Source of the DNA: JADHMP01 sp016779985
Lineage (GTDB): Bacteria > Bacteroidota > Bacteroidia > Flavobacteriales > Flavobacteriaceae
Reading direction: 5' to 3'
Assembly: GCA_016779985.1 (NCBI GenBank)
Contig: JADHMP010000003.1
Location: 62,001-126,000, forward strand
DNA: 64,000 bases
A model generated the notes under the pieces. It did no database searches. It had not been told where the DNA came from and was given only the letters and a program-made list of their open reading frames with translations. Shown piece after piece: positions 35,902 through 45,135 of this stretch. The translations under genes were made by a program, and so were the position numbers. Position 1 is the stretch's first letter, and each line of letters starts with the position of its first letter.

Positions 35902-38163
35902 TCAAATATTTTTTACTACTTGATAAAAACTTTCTATAAGGGCAAACTTGTGATTCATTAAATCTCTAGAACGCAATAAAATATTGAAATAGAGGGTAGT
36001 GTTTTTAGGACTGGTTTCCTCCAGACGAGTTCGTTCTATTTGATCTCTAATTTTATTCTCAATAAGTGACATAACAGCTCCTTTCTCTAGAAGCACATCT
36101 TCAAACTCATTGATGTTATTTTTTTCTGTGAAGGCTTCAAGGGTTTCTTTTCTTAATTTTTTAAAGGCCAAACGAATTTCATCCAAATCTCTGATTTGGG
36201 AAAGTTTAAGTTTACGATGATTATTGTCTACATGGGCTTCTGCAATTTTAGTCAGATAATTCAAATCCTCTGAGACATCGTGTAAAATTCCTAATAATTC
36301 AATGTAAAAAGCACTGGCTGATATACTTTTTTCCTCTAGATTTCGGATGAAAAAGAAGACTTGATTTCTTAGCTCTTCAATTTCACCACTTAACTGTTTA
36401 GATTCTTTTTTTGACGTTTGGAGTCCTTTAAGTTTGTTTTTGGAGAGGTTTTCTACCATGTTTGAATAGATTTTGTAAGAATCTTCAAATATTGTTGAAA
36501 TAGACTGGGCGCTTTCTTCTATTACACCTAAAAAAGAATTGCTTTCCATTCTAAAAGCCCTTTGAACAGCTTTTTCATTTTGTGACTGTTTCCGTTGGCT
36601 TATGAAATTTCGGCCAATAATTAAGACTATTAAAAACAGGATAATAGCAATTGCAACAGGCCCTCCTAAATGAATAAGATAAATGATGATTCCACTAACA
36701 ATAAAAGCCATAAAGGCAGTAAAGAACCAACCGCTAATCACCCTGAGCACTCCCGCCACTCTGTAGACAGCACTATCAGATCCCCAAGCGCGGTCAGCAA
36801 GGGAGCTTCCCATTGTGACCATAAACGTTACATAAGTTGTAGAAAGGGGTAATTTTAAGGAGGTGGCCCATGCTATAAGCAGGGCAGCAACGACAAGGTT
36901 AATACTGGCTCTTAGTGTGTCAAAAGCAGGGGCAATACCTTTTGAATTTTTGGGTATTTCTGAAGCCGTGAAACGTTCAGCTATCTTTTTCTTTTGGCTT
37001 TGAGAAAGCCACTGGGAAGACCACAGGCTTAGGGAAATAAAACCGCGAACTAAACTTCGAGACAGCCAATTGGGATTAAATCGTTCTTTTGTATCAAATT
37101 GGTTAGAAAGATCAATAGAAGTTTTAACTACTCTTTTGGCCTTTGATGAAAACCAAAGCGTAAGAATCATCACCAGTCCAGAGCCAAAAAGAAAAAGAGT
37201 GGGAGTTGGCACTTTTTGAGCTAAAACATCCATCGTAAATTCAGAAGCATTGAGATTGCTACTTACCCATGCTTCATAGGATTGATAGGCTGCAATTGGC
37301 ACACCAATAAAGTTTACTAAATCATTACCAGCAAAGGCTAGCGCAAGGGAGAAGGTTCCCATAGCAATGATGACTTTATAAATATCAACCTTTAAAAAAC
37401 GAATTAAAAGAAAAGAGAGAAACAACCAAAAAACAAAACCAAATAGATAGACTAACAGGCTATAATTTTCTATAAAAGCGGTTATAGTTTGCCCTTCTAA
37501 TAACGTAAAATTTGTATCGGCAAAAGGAGTGCCTTTGATCCCTTTGATAAGGATAAAATTTGTGATTGAAGATAAAGCAAGTCCACCAAAAATGGTGTTA
37601 GAGATGGTTCTTGATCCAAATTCATGACCAATCAACAAACGGCTAATCCATTGCACAAAAGCTCCTATTGAAAAGGCAATCAAAATAGAGAGTAGAATAC
37701 CCAAAATGATCTGAGAAGCTTTATCCGTATTAATATAATAAGAGATTGTTCCTAATGCATCTCCATTTGAAATTATTTTAATTAGGGCAGTAACTACAGC
37801 AGCTCCCAATAGCTCAAATACTATAGAAACTGTTGTAGAAGTGGGCATCCCTAACGTATTGAAAAAGTCAAGTAGAAGGATGTCGGTGAGCATCACTGCA
37901 GTGAAAATAAAGATGATTTCGTCAAAATAAAAGGCTCCTGGATTAAAGATTCCTTTTCTAGCCACTTCCATCATACCACTAGAAAAAATGGAGCCACAGG
38001 CAATGCCTAGACTAGCAAAGAGCATTATGTTACGAAATGAAAAGACCCGTGAGCCTATTGCGGAATTTAAAAAATTAACAGCATCATTGCTCACTCCAAC
38101 AATTAGGTCTCCTATAGCTAGAAGAAACAAAATTACGATTAGAATTAAATATATGCTATCCAT
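35902..38163 (-). CDS. PiT-family inorganic phosphate transporter with C-terminal PhoU-like helical domain
   Basis: A 753-residue protein. Residues 1 to about 510 are an inner-membrane PiT permease with the family motifs GVSNDAVNFLNSAIGS (Asn26-Asp27) in the first half and a second-half equivalent (AWATSLKLPLSTTYVTFMVTMGSSLADRAWG), plus AFAGNDLVNFIGVPIAA. Residues from about 540 to 753 are soluble and strongly helical, with long charged coiled-coil stretches resembling PhoU or DUF47. Typical PiT carriers have 400-500 residues, so the tail is an added regulatory part. Phosphate is taken up with a proton or sodium ion, or a metal-phosphate is carried. The ATG at 38163 is 30 bases from the stop of the TonB-dependent receptor and follows it on the same strand. 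Confidence 0.88.
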   Translation of the reverse strand: MDSIYLILIVILFLLAIGDLIVGVSNDAVNFLNSAIGSRVFSFRNIMLFASLGIACGSIFSSGMMEVARKGIFNPGAFYFDEIIFIFTAVMLTDILLLDFFNTLGMPTSTTVSIVFELLGAAVVTALIKIISNGDALGTISYYINTDKASQIILGILLSILIAFSIGAFVQWISRLLIGHEFGSRTISNTIFGGLALSSITNFILIKGIKGTPFADTNFTLLEGQTITAFIENYSLLVYLFGFVFWLFLSFLLIRFLKVDIYKVIIAMGTFSLALAFAGNDLVNFIGVPIAAYQSYEAWVSSNLNASEFTMDVLAQKVPTPTLFLFGSGLVMILTLWFSSKAKRVVKTSIDLSNQFDTKERFNPNWLSRSLVRGFISLSLWSSQWLSQSQKKKIAERFTASEIPKNSKGIAPAFDTLRASINLVVAALLIAWATSLKLPLSTTYVTFMVTMGSSLADRAWGSDSAVYRVAGVLRVISGWFFTAFMAFIVSGIIIYLIHLGGPVAIAIILFLIVLIIGRNFISQRKQSQNEKAVQRAFRMESNSFLGVIEESAQSISTIFEDSYKIYSNMVENLSKNKLKGLQTSKKESKQLSGEIEELRNQVFFFIRNLEEKSISASAFYIELLGILHDVSEDLNYLTKIAEAHVDNNHRKLKLSQIRDLDEIRLAFKKLRKETLEAFTEKNNINEFEDVLLEKGAVMSLIENKIRDQIERTRLEETSPKNTTLYFNILLRSRDLMNHKFALIESFYQVVKNI

Positions 38164-38193
38164 CAAATGATCACATAAAAGTTACAAAATGTA

Positions 38194-40995
38194 TCACAAT
38201 TTGATACTATATCCAAGTGAAAAGGATGTGCCGGGGTCGCGCAAGGAAAAAATTTGATTAGTGGCATTAAAAGTTTCAAAATAGCTTTCGTTTGTATCAC
38301 CAAGGATATTTGAAATTTTAAAGTTTATTGTTTTATTTTTTCCTTTGCCTACTACTTTTCTAAAATTAAAATTTAAATCATTGAAGGGGTCAGTATAAAT
38401 ATCTGAAGTGTCACCTAAGCCAACAACTTGAAGTGTTTTTCCTTGAACGTTATAAAACAAACCAATTTGAATCCCGGCCTCTTCATTGTTATATTCTAAA
38501 CCAGAATTGATCAAATACGGAGATTGGCCTTGAAGGGTTCTAGTTTTCGAAATTGTTTCCCCAGTTCTTTTATAAAATTCTCTCAAATTGAGTTCTACTT
38601 GACCAATTTCTTGGCGAGATTCAATAAGTGAGGTATTTAAACGAAACTTGAAATTTGGATTAATAAAATCAAGAGACTTTCTAAATTCAAGTTCAACGCC
38701 ATAGACATTTCCATTTCCTAAATTTCTGGGTTGAAAATTATTTCTTGAGCCCTCAAAAGTGGCTAATTCGATGGGATCTTTAAAAAATTTGTAAAACCCA
38801 CTAAGAGCGAAAAAATCTGAATTTTGACCATACTTTTCAAATCGAATATCGAAATTATCTATGTAGGAAGGTTGTATATTAATATTCCCAATAAAAGTAA
38901 ATGCAGAAAGAGGGTCGTAAATTTGAGCAACAGAAGCTTCTTTGAAGGAGGGTCTTGCAGTAGTTTTAGAATAAGAAGTTCTCAGCTTTTGATTTTCTCT
39001 CAAATTATATACTAAATTGACTGAAGGAAAATAATCAAATTTATCTAAGACTTTTTCATTCTCTAAATTTATTGTCCCACCGCTGTTTTCTCCAGTATAG
39101 AAGAGTGCATATTGTTCGAGTCTGATGCCCAAGGTAGCAACAAATTTTTCTGAAAAATTTAATTCAGTAGAAGCATAGCCAGCGAAATTCTGAATTTCTG
39201 AACGGTATGCAGTTCCTTTTTCAATAGCTTCATTGCTATTAAATCGGATATAGTTTCCATTTAAATTTTCTTGGGTAAAAATATTGTCATCATTAAGCAA
39301 TGAATTCGGGTTTCCATCTCCACCTTGATTAGCTCCAACTTGAATATTGTATTTAAAGATGGAAAAATCTCTATTTTTTGTTAAACCATAGAGTCCAGCT
39401 TTAAATTTAGAATCATTATCATTCAGCTTAAATGTTTTTGTAAAATCTATTTTAGCTACATAATTTTCCTCTTCAAGATTCCTCCAAATCCTTGTTGGGA
39501 GTAAATTCACAAATACGGCATATTCATTATCGCGAACAACAAATTGAGTATTCCTAACATCTTTATCAAAAACTCTTGAAAAACTTGGTGAAAGAGCCCA
39601 TTCCAACTTAGAATTAGAATCAGCAAAAGCATGAAAACCAGTTAGCTGTAGGTTAGTGATGCGCTTTTGATTATATTCTAAATTGAATTTTTTAAATGTT
39701 TCAAAATTAGAGGAATTGTCTTCTTGGATTAAATCAGTACCCGTATTTTGACCATTAAAAATATTTAATGCATTTATTTTATACTTAGAGTTCGTTGTTT
39801 TTAAAGAAACCCCTGCCAATTGACTGAAGATGATGTTTGAAACAGCTTCCAAACCATTTTGAGACCTTCCATTGTAAAGTTCAAATATTGTTGGGTCAGT
39901 ATTCTTAAAAAACAGGTTATCCTCTGCGTTCTCATAAAATGAAGTTTCATTTTTATAAGTAGTAGAAAAATAATAGCCCAAGGTGTTTTCACCAACAGCT
40001 AGCTGGTTTCCTAAATTTAGGTCAAACGAGAAATCTTGAAAATTTTGGGATGGAATAGGTCCCATGTTAGGGTTAAATTTTCTAGTGTTCTCAGTTAGAA
40101 TTGGAGTTCTAATAAGTTCTATAGGTTGATATGTTTTATAGGGGTCTTCTAGGGGTATATTCCTCTCACCAAAATCAAAACCGAGTATATCAGAATATTC
40201 CTTTTCATAGCCAAGGAAATCATTTCTGTGATGCATTTCGGGATTTATAGAAGTACTGACAGAAATATTAAAAATTTTATCATTTGGAAATTCTTTTGTT
40301 ACGATATTCACTATCCCTCCTGTAAAATCTGCAGAATATTCTGCCGCAGACGATTTAACCACAATTAAGTTCTCTAAAATTGAGGTTGGAAAAATATCCA
40401 TCTGTAATGTATTTCGATCAGGGTCTAAACCAGGAATGTCTATGCCGTTAAGAATAGATTTTGTGTATCTGTCACCTAGGCCTCTGATATAAACAAATTT
40501 ACCGCCCTGCACAGAAACTCCAGGCACAATTTTTATGGCCGAAGCAATGTCGCTCGATCCAGCGCTTCTAATGGTCTGAGATGAAAGTCCGTCTAATAGA
40601 TTGGCAGATCGCCTTTGAAGGGCTAGGACCGCAACTTCTGTATTTTTTTTGGCAGTAGAAGTTATAACAACTTCTTCAAGACCTTGAGCAACTTCGTTTA
40701 AGACCACATCTATTTGCGTGGTTTTGCCAGCCAATACTTCAACTTCAGAAATTTCAACGGTATCATACCCCACATAAGAAAAGATTAACGAGTAAGTTCC
40801 TGGGGCCAGTTCAAAAGAATATATCCCATCAAAATCAGTTGAAGTTCCTTCAGAGGTTCCTTTTAGTTGAATATTTGCAAACGGAACCGGATCCAGAAAA
40901 GTACCATCAGTAAGTTTACCTGAAATTTTTCCAGTTTGAGTATATCCGATAAGTGATAGGAGAAATGCAAATAGAAAAAGAGATTTGTTTTTCAT
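38194..40995 (-). CDS. TonB-dependent outer-membrane receptor with N-terminal carboxypeptidase-regulatory-like domain
   Basis: A 933-residue outer-membrane receptor. A signal peptide (residues 1-18, MKNKSLFLFAFLLSLIGY) is followed by a CarboxypepD_reg-like beta domain (about 21-105), a plug domain with VKSSAAEYSADFTGGIVNIVTKEFP, and a 22-strand barrel ending in a TonB-receptor-like C-terminus (SLRDPGTSFSLGYSIKL). The gene has a predicted surface lipoprotein upstream and a phosphate transporter downstream. The start is placed at 40995, since upstream codons in the frame would run through a terminator hairpin and begin at a TTG. The substrate is not apparent from sequence; phosphate or a phosphorylated compound is suggested only by the neighbours. 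Confidence 0.9.
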   Translation of the reverse strand: MKNKSLFLFAFLLSLIGYTQTGKISGKLTDGTFLDPVPFANIQLKGTSEGTSTDFDGIYSFELAPGTYSLIFSYVGYDTVEISEVEVLAGKTTQIDVVLNEVAQGLEEVVITSTAKKNTEVAVLALQRRSANLLDGLSSQTIRSAGSSDIASAIKIVPGVSVQGGKFVYIRGLGDRYTKSILNGIDIPGLDPDRNTLQMDIFPTSILENLIVVKSSAAEYSADFTGGIVNIVTKEFPNDKIFNISVSTSINPEMHHRNDFLGYEKEYSDILGFDFGERNIPLEDPYKTYQPIELIRTPILTENTRKFNPNMGPIPSQNFQDFSFDLNLGNQLAVGENTLGYYFSTTYKNETSFYENAEDNLFFKNTDPTIFELYNGRSQNGLEAVSNIIFSQLAGVSLKTTNSKYKINALNIFNGQNTGTDLIQEDNSSNFETFKKFNLEYNQKRITNLQLTGFHAFADSNSKLEWALSPSFSRVFDKDVRNTQFVVRDNEYAVFVNLLPTRIWRNLEEENYVAKIDFTKTFKLNDNDSKFKAGLYGLTKNRDFSIFKYNIQVGANQGGDGNPNSLLNDDNIFTQENLNGNYIRFNSNEAIEKGTAYRSEIQNFAGYASTELNFSEKFVATLGIRLEQYALFYTGENSGGTINLENEKVLDKFDYFPSVNLVYNLRENQKLRTSYSKTTARPSFKEASVAQIYDPLSAFTFIGNINIQPSYIDNFDIRFEKYGQNSDFFALSGFYKFFKDPIELATFEGSRNNFQPRNLGNGNVYGVELEFRKSLDFINPNFKFRLNTSLIESRQEIGQVELNLREFYKRTGETISKTRTLQGQSPYLINSGLEYNNEEAGIQIGLFYNVQGKTLQVVGLGDTSDIYTDPFNDLNFNFRKVVGKGKNKTINFKISNILGDTNESYFETFNATNQIFSLRDPGTSFSLGYSIKL

Positions 40996-40999
40996 GCGT

Positions 41000-41025
41000 A
41001 AAAAACCCACGCAAAAATGCGTGGG
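41000..41025 (-). terminator. Intrinsic terminator hairpin just before the TonB-receptor start codon
   Basis: On the minus strand, CCCACGCA pairs perfectly with TGCGTGGG (41006-41013 and 41018-41025) around a TTTT loop, and six Ts follow at 41005-41000. Only four bases separate the T tract from the receptor ATG at 40995. It is directional to the minus strand, because the other side has no T tract. It should stop most transcripts leaving the lipoprotein gene and lower receptor expression. Confidence 0.8.
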
Positions 41026-41052
41026 CTCGGCAAATTTAATATTTTTTTTCAA

Positions 41053-42324
41053 TTAATTTTTCTGACCGTAGTAAGACCAAGAGAATACATTTGTAGCTCC
41101 CACAGTTGCAGCGTCTGCTGAACTGATTGAAGTAGCAAAACCGTTTTGGAATGTGGTGTCATCAACTTTATTATCAAAAATACCATCTAATGTAGCACCC
41201 TCTGGAACTACAACTTCCCATGCAGTAAAAGTAAGTTCTCCGTCAGTAAATCTAGTGACGTCTGGTGCTTTATCTAACTCTACATTTGAAGAAGAAGTCA
41301 ATCCATAAGCAAGAACGTTTTTTACTGTACCGTTTGCTCCATCTCTAAAGTCAGCGATAGCGTTTTTTGCATTATCTGCATTACCAATTATGGTCACGTT
41401 TTGCAATGTAAATGGTTTATTTACATCAGCACCAGCTTTAGGGCCATCAATCTCTAAACCATGATCTCCTGCAGCTTCTTGAATAATCATAACGTTATCA
41501 ATTGTACCGTCGTAAGCTTGATCGATATCTACAGCATCATCACCTTGTCCCCAAACAATAATATTAGTAGCATTTACAGAACCTCCAAAGAATTCAACAC
41601 CATCGTCAACGTTTCCAACAACTTCTAGGTTATCAAGAGTAGTTCCATTGCCTACTCCTCCGAAAGTAATTCCATTAATTTCATTATCAGCGCCTATTTC
41701 TGCTCCACCGTGGCGTACACTCACATAGGTAAGTGTACCAGAACTGTCACTATCGTCAGATCCACCATAGAGACCTTCGACTACATCAGCAGGAATACCT
41801 TCTATTTGTTGAGTAACTGCTCCAGCAGGATCATCTCCATGAACATGTGCTTTACCTAACACAATCAGTCCGCCCCACAAACCTCTTACATTTTGATCGA
41901 GATTTGAACCAGCGAGTTGTCCAACTTCTATATCATCAGCAACTGAAGTCATAATAATAGGTTTATCAGCAGTTCCTGCAGCTTCAATTTTACCACCCTG
42001 GGCAACTACTAAAACAGATGCGTTTGTTCCAGTTCCGCCAGTAGCTTTAATGATAGTACCAGCAGGGATAGATAGTGTAACTCCGTCTTTAACAAAAACA
42101 CGACCATCTAATGTCCATACAACTGAGGCATCTAATGTGGTATCTTCAGTAATATCACTATCGATCACATACGTTGGAGCCTCAACTTCAACCTCAACCG
42201 TTTCGACAACGGTCTCTGTGACAGTATTAGTGACATATTCAACAGTTGGCTCATCTTCTGAGCAAGCTATAAAAGCTAATGCTGATAGACTACCAGCGAT
42301 AAATTTAAAGTTTTTAATTTTCAT
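41053..42324 (-). CDS. Secreted beta-helix lipoprotein, cell-surface candidate
   Basis: A 423-residue protein. Signal peptide with lipobox ending at Cys21 (FIAC), followed by an acidic SEDEPT stretch and a valine/threonine/glutamate-rich low-complexity linker (about 29-50). The acidic residues after the cysteine resemble the surface-export signal of Bacteroidota lipoproteins. The remainder has repeated short beta strands with GG, DG and ND turns (for example VWTLDGRVFVKDGVTLSIPAGTI, NGITFGGVGNGTTLDNLEVVGNV), which fits a right-handed parallel beta-helix. It is the first gene of a minus-strand set with the TonB receptor and the PiT transporter. The role is unknown; substrate binding at the cell surface is the likely function. 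Confidence 0.75.
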   Translation of the reverse strand: MKIKNFKFIAGSLSALAFIACSEDEPTVEYVTNTVTETVVETVEVEVEAPTYVIDSDITEDTTLDASVVWTLDGRVFVKDGVTLSIPAGTIIKATGGTGTNASVLVVAQGGKIEAAGTADKPIIMTSVADDIEVGQLAGSNLDQNVRGLWGGLIVLGKAHVHGDDPAGAVTQQIEGIPADVVEGLYGGSDDSDSSGTLTYVSVRHGGAEIGADNEINGITFGGVGNGTTLDNLEVVGNVDDGVEFFGGSVNATNIIVWGQGDDAVDIDQAYDGTIDNVMIIQEAAGDHGLEIDGPKAGADVNKPFTLQNVTIIGNADNAKNAIADFRDGANGTVKNVLAYGLTSSSNVELDKAPDVTRFTDGELTFTAWEVVVPEGATLDGIFDNKVDDTTFQNGFATSISSADAATVGATNVFSWSYYGQKN

Positions 42325-42347
42325 TTTCTTTTAATTAGAATTCAAGT

Positions 42348-42355
42348 CAAATGTA
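42348..42355 (-). promoter_or_regulatory. Candidate -7 promoter element for the lipoprotein/receptor transcript
   Basis: On the minus strand the bases read TACATTTG, an exact TAnnTTTG match 23 bases upstream of the lipoprotein ATG at 42324. No TTTG -33 box was seen at the usual distance. Confidence 0.4.
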
Positions 42356-42471
42356 ATGGGATAAACATTTTTTAGATTTAGTTAAAAGTTAACGATTGTC
42401 TCAGACATGTTATCAAATCGTTAGCAATAGAATTTCCGCTTAATAATCAAGTAACATTAAGACTACTATTC

Positions 42472-42479
42472 TATTTTTG
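42472..42479 (+). promoter_or_regulatory. Candidate -7 promoter element for dgt
   Basis: TATTTTTG is an exact TAnnTTTG match, only five bases before the dgt ATG at 42484. A transcript from it would have almost no leader, so it either makes a near-leaderless mRNA or is fortuitous. No -33 box is apparent. Confidence 0.35.
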
Positions 42480-42483
42480 CAAT

Positions 42484-43803
42484 ATGAAATGGGAATCTTT
42501 ACTGTCTTTAAAACGATTTGGTGATACCAGTAAACGACTAAGAACAGAACAGGATAATTTGCGTTTGGGTTTTGAAGTGGATTACGACCGTATCATTTTT
42601 TCAAATGCTTTTAGAAGTTTGCAAGACAAAACTCAAGTCATTCCTTTTTCCAAAACTGATTTTGTACATACCCGTCTCACACATAGTTTAGAAGTTTCTG
42701 TGGTAGCACGCAGTTTAGGAAGATTAGCTGGCAAAGCTCTTTTAGAAAAACACCCTCATCTAGAAGCTTCCTTAGGCTATCAAGCCCAAGATATAGGAGC
42801 CATAACCGCTGCTGCAGCATTGGCCCACGATATTGGAAACCCACCCTTCGGACACAGCGGTGAAAAAGCAATTGGTCATTTTTTTAGAAAAGGGGCAGGA
42901 CAACTTTTTAAGAGTGAATTAACAGAAGTGCAATACGAAGACCTATGCCGCTTTGAAGGGAATGCCAATGGGTTTAAAATTCTAACAGCCTCTGGTCCGG
43001 GTACCCCTGGTGGCCTCCGCTTGAGTTATGCCACGTTGGGTGCTTTTATCAAATATCCAAAAGCCAGTTTACCGCATCAGCCCACCCCTCACGTAGCTGA
43101 CAAAAAATATGGATTTTTTCAATCTGAGCAGCTTTTTTTTCAAGATCTCATGCTGGAACTCTCTCTAGACAATGGGACTCACTTTTTTAGACATCCTTTA
43201 GCTTATCTAGTTGAAGCTGCAGATGACATTTGCTATACCATAATTGATTTTGAAGACGGTATAAATTTAGGCTGGATTGAAGAGGAATATGCCCTAGAAT
43301 ATTTGATCAATTTGGTTAGAGACAATCTAGACACAAAAAAATACACCTCTTTGAAATATAAAAATCAACGATTAAGTTATTTGAGAGCCCTCGCTATCAA
43401 TAAATTAATAGGAGATGCCGTCTCGCTTTTTATGACCCATGAGGAGGATATACTTAAGGGCAACTTCTCTAAGGCCTTGATGGAAAAAAGCCAATATAAA
43501 GCTCAAATTGAAGATATTATTACGATTAGTATTCAAAAAATATATGAATCTCAAGAGGTCATCCAAAAAGAAATTGTAGGCTACAAAGTGATAAGTACCC
43601 TTCTTGAAGCTTTTGTTATGACAGCTCACCGTTCATATTTGGGCAATGCCAATAGTTATGACAAATTGTTGCTAAAAGCAGTACCAAATGGAGCAATAAG
43701 TTCAGATATTTCAGTGTATGATACTTTACTAAGTGCCAGCACCTTTGTAGCCAGTTTGTCTGATGGTAAAGCATTAGAATTAGCAAAAGATATAGGATTT
43801 TAG
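42484..43803 (+). CDS. dgt: Deoxyguanosinetriphosphate triphosphohydrolase
   Basis: A 439-residue HD-domain hydrolase that splits dGTP into deoxyguanosine and triphosphate and so limits dNTP pools. The HD metal site is His67 (RLTHSLEVS) with His115-Asp116 (LAHDIGNPPFGHSGE). The N-terminal NAFRSLQDKTQV and the later VEAADDICYTIIDFEDG are strong dGTPase signatures. The protein may use other dNTPs as some homologues do. It is downstream of a divergent unit and upstream of the metallophosphoesterase gene by 51 bases. Confidence 0.94.
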   Translation: MKWESLLSLKRFGDTSKRLRTEQDNLRLGFEVDYDRIIFSNAFRSLQDKTQVIPFSKTDFVHTRLTHSLEVSVVARSLGRLAGKALLEKHPHLEASLGYQAQDIGAITAAAALAHDIGNPPFGHSGEKAIGHFFRKGAGQLFKSELTEVQYEDLCRFEGNANGFKILTASGPGTPGGLRLSYATLGAFIKYPKASLPHQPTPHVADKKYGFFQSEQLFFQDLMLELSLDNGTHFFRHPLAYLVEAADDICYTIIDFEDGINLGWIEEEYALEYLINLVRDNLDTKKYTSLKYKNQRLSYLRALAINKLIGDAVSLFMTHEEDILKGNFSKALMEKSQYKAQIEDIITISIQKIYESQEVIQKEIVGYKVISTLLEAFVMTAHRSYLGNANSYDKLLLKAVPNGAISSDISVYDTLLSASTFVASLSDGKALELAKDIGF

Positions 43804-43854
43804 TAGCTGTTCCATTGAGTGTTATTCTTTTATTAGATTTGTGAAAAATTAGCA

Positions 43855-45084
43855 ATGCGTTGGATCTTTTTTATTTTATTTTTTGGTGTCCTTGAATGGT
43901 ATGCGTTTCAGGCCATAAAGGCATCTACAAACCAACGCATATGGTGGTGGCTCTATTTAAGCATCGCTACTTTTTTATTGATTAACCTATTCATTGGCCT
44001 GTTGCAGTTTGATCGAAGTCGAGGGTTCAGCACCTATGAAACTTACAGCTTTGGATTATTTTTCGCAATGGCCGTTTTTCAATTAATGGTGGGAGGCATG
44101 CTGTTACTGGAAGATCTTATCAGAGGAATGAAAGGGCTAATCAACATTGTTTCTCAAACGACAACCTCAGACAATCTTTATTTACCCAAACGTAGAGCCT
44201 TTATTTCTCAGTTAGCTATTGCGCTAGGGATGATCCCTTCAGGGGCGCTTATTTATGGCATGTTAAAAGGTAAATACAATTATCAAGTGTTGCGTTATAC
44301 CCTCACCTATGACGATCTTCCTCAATCATTTGATGGATACCAAATCACTCAAATTTCTGACATTCATAGTGGCAGTTTTGACAATGCTGAAAAAGTACAA
44401 TACGGTATAGATTTGATCAATCAACAAGAATCAGATATTATTCTTTTCACTGGCGATTTGGTAAACAACATAGCTAAAGAAATGCGCCCTTGGCAAAATC
44501 AATTTTCAACTCTCAGCGCTCGCCATGGTGTTTTTTCTGTTTTGGGGAACCATGATTATGGTGATTATTATCAATGGCCTTCAGAGCAAGATAAAGTTGA
44601 CAATATGAATCAGCTCTCGACACTCCAAAAAGAAATGGGATGGACACTTTTGCGCAATGAACATCATTTTATTCAGCGCGGCAAAGAACGATTGGCTTTG
44701 CTTGGTGTAGAAAATTGGGGTACAGGTTTTAAGCGTGCAGGCGATTTAGAAAAGACCCTAGAAAACGTAGAAGAAAAAGATTTTAAAATTTTAATGTCTC
44801 ATGATCCTTCTCATTGGGAAGCTCAAGTATTGCCTCATGCTTTTCCTATTCATTTAACCCTAAGTGGGCATACACATGGCATGCAATTTGGGATTGAGAT
44901 TCCGGGCTGGATCAAATGGAGTCCAGTAAAATGGCGCTACAAACAGTGGGCCGGTGTTTATGAAAAAGGACAACAAAAAATTAATGTTAATCGCGGTTTT
45001 GGATTCCTTGCCTATCCTGGGCGATTTGGAATGTGGCCTGAAATAAGTGTGATCACTTTAAGACGGTCAAAAACAGCGGTTTAG
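43855..45084 (+). CDS. Membrane-anchored metallophosphoesterase
   Basis: A 409-residue protein. The first 140 residues contain about four hydrophobic helices (about 3-21, 30-51, 64-85 and 116-136); the calcineurin-like phosphoesterase domain follows. Metal-binding motifs are DxH at Asp169/His171 (SDIHSG), GD at 200-201, GNHD at 231-234 and GHTHG (about 343-347). The domain resembles the YkuE/UDP-2,3-diacylglucosamine hydrolase-like branch. The substrate (a phospholipid or nucleotide) is not known. The catalytic domain may face either side of the membrane, since topology cannot be fixed by eye. Confidence 0.88.
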   Translation: MRWIFFILFFGVLEWYAFQAIKASTNQRIWWWLYLSIATFLLINLFIGLLQFDRSRGFSTYETYSFGLFFAMAVFQLMVGGMLLLEDLIRGMKGLINIVSQTTTSDNLYLPKRRAFISQLAIALGMIPSGALIYGMLKGKYNYQVLRYTLTYDDLPQSFDGYQITQISDIHSGSFDNAEKVQYGIDLINQQESDIILFTGDLVNNIAKEMRPWQNQFSTLSARHGVFSVLGNHDYGDYYQWPSEQDKVDNMNQLSTLQKEMGWTLLRNEHHFIQRGKERLALLGVENWGTGFKRAGDLEKTLENVEEKDFKILMSHDPSHWEAQVLPHAFPIHLTLSGHTHGMQFGIEIPGWIKWSPVKWRYKQWAGVYEKGQQKINVNRGFGFLAYPGRFGMWPEISVITLRRSKTAV

Positions 45085-45095
45085 ACAATTTCTTT

Positions 45096-45103
45096 TACAT
45101 TTG
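45096..45103 (+). promoter_or_regulatory. Candidate -7 promoter element for the thioredoxin-like gene
   Basis: TACATTTG is an exact TAnnTTTG match 33 bases before the ATG at 45136. No strong -33 box was seen. Confidence 0.4.
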
Positions 45104-45135
45104 CGCAAACAGTCTTTGATTTAAAGTCTTTATTT

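Noticed and set aside
38191..38207. Inverted repeat GTATCA-CAATT-TGATAC over the receptor stop codon
   Set aside because: A 6-bp stem with no T tract; it may affect receptor-PiT coupling but the evidence is too weak to list as a feature.
40996..41052. Longer N-terminus for the TonB receptor starting at a TTG
   Set aside because: It would translate through a perfect terminator hairpin, and the signal peptide begins at the ATG at 40995.
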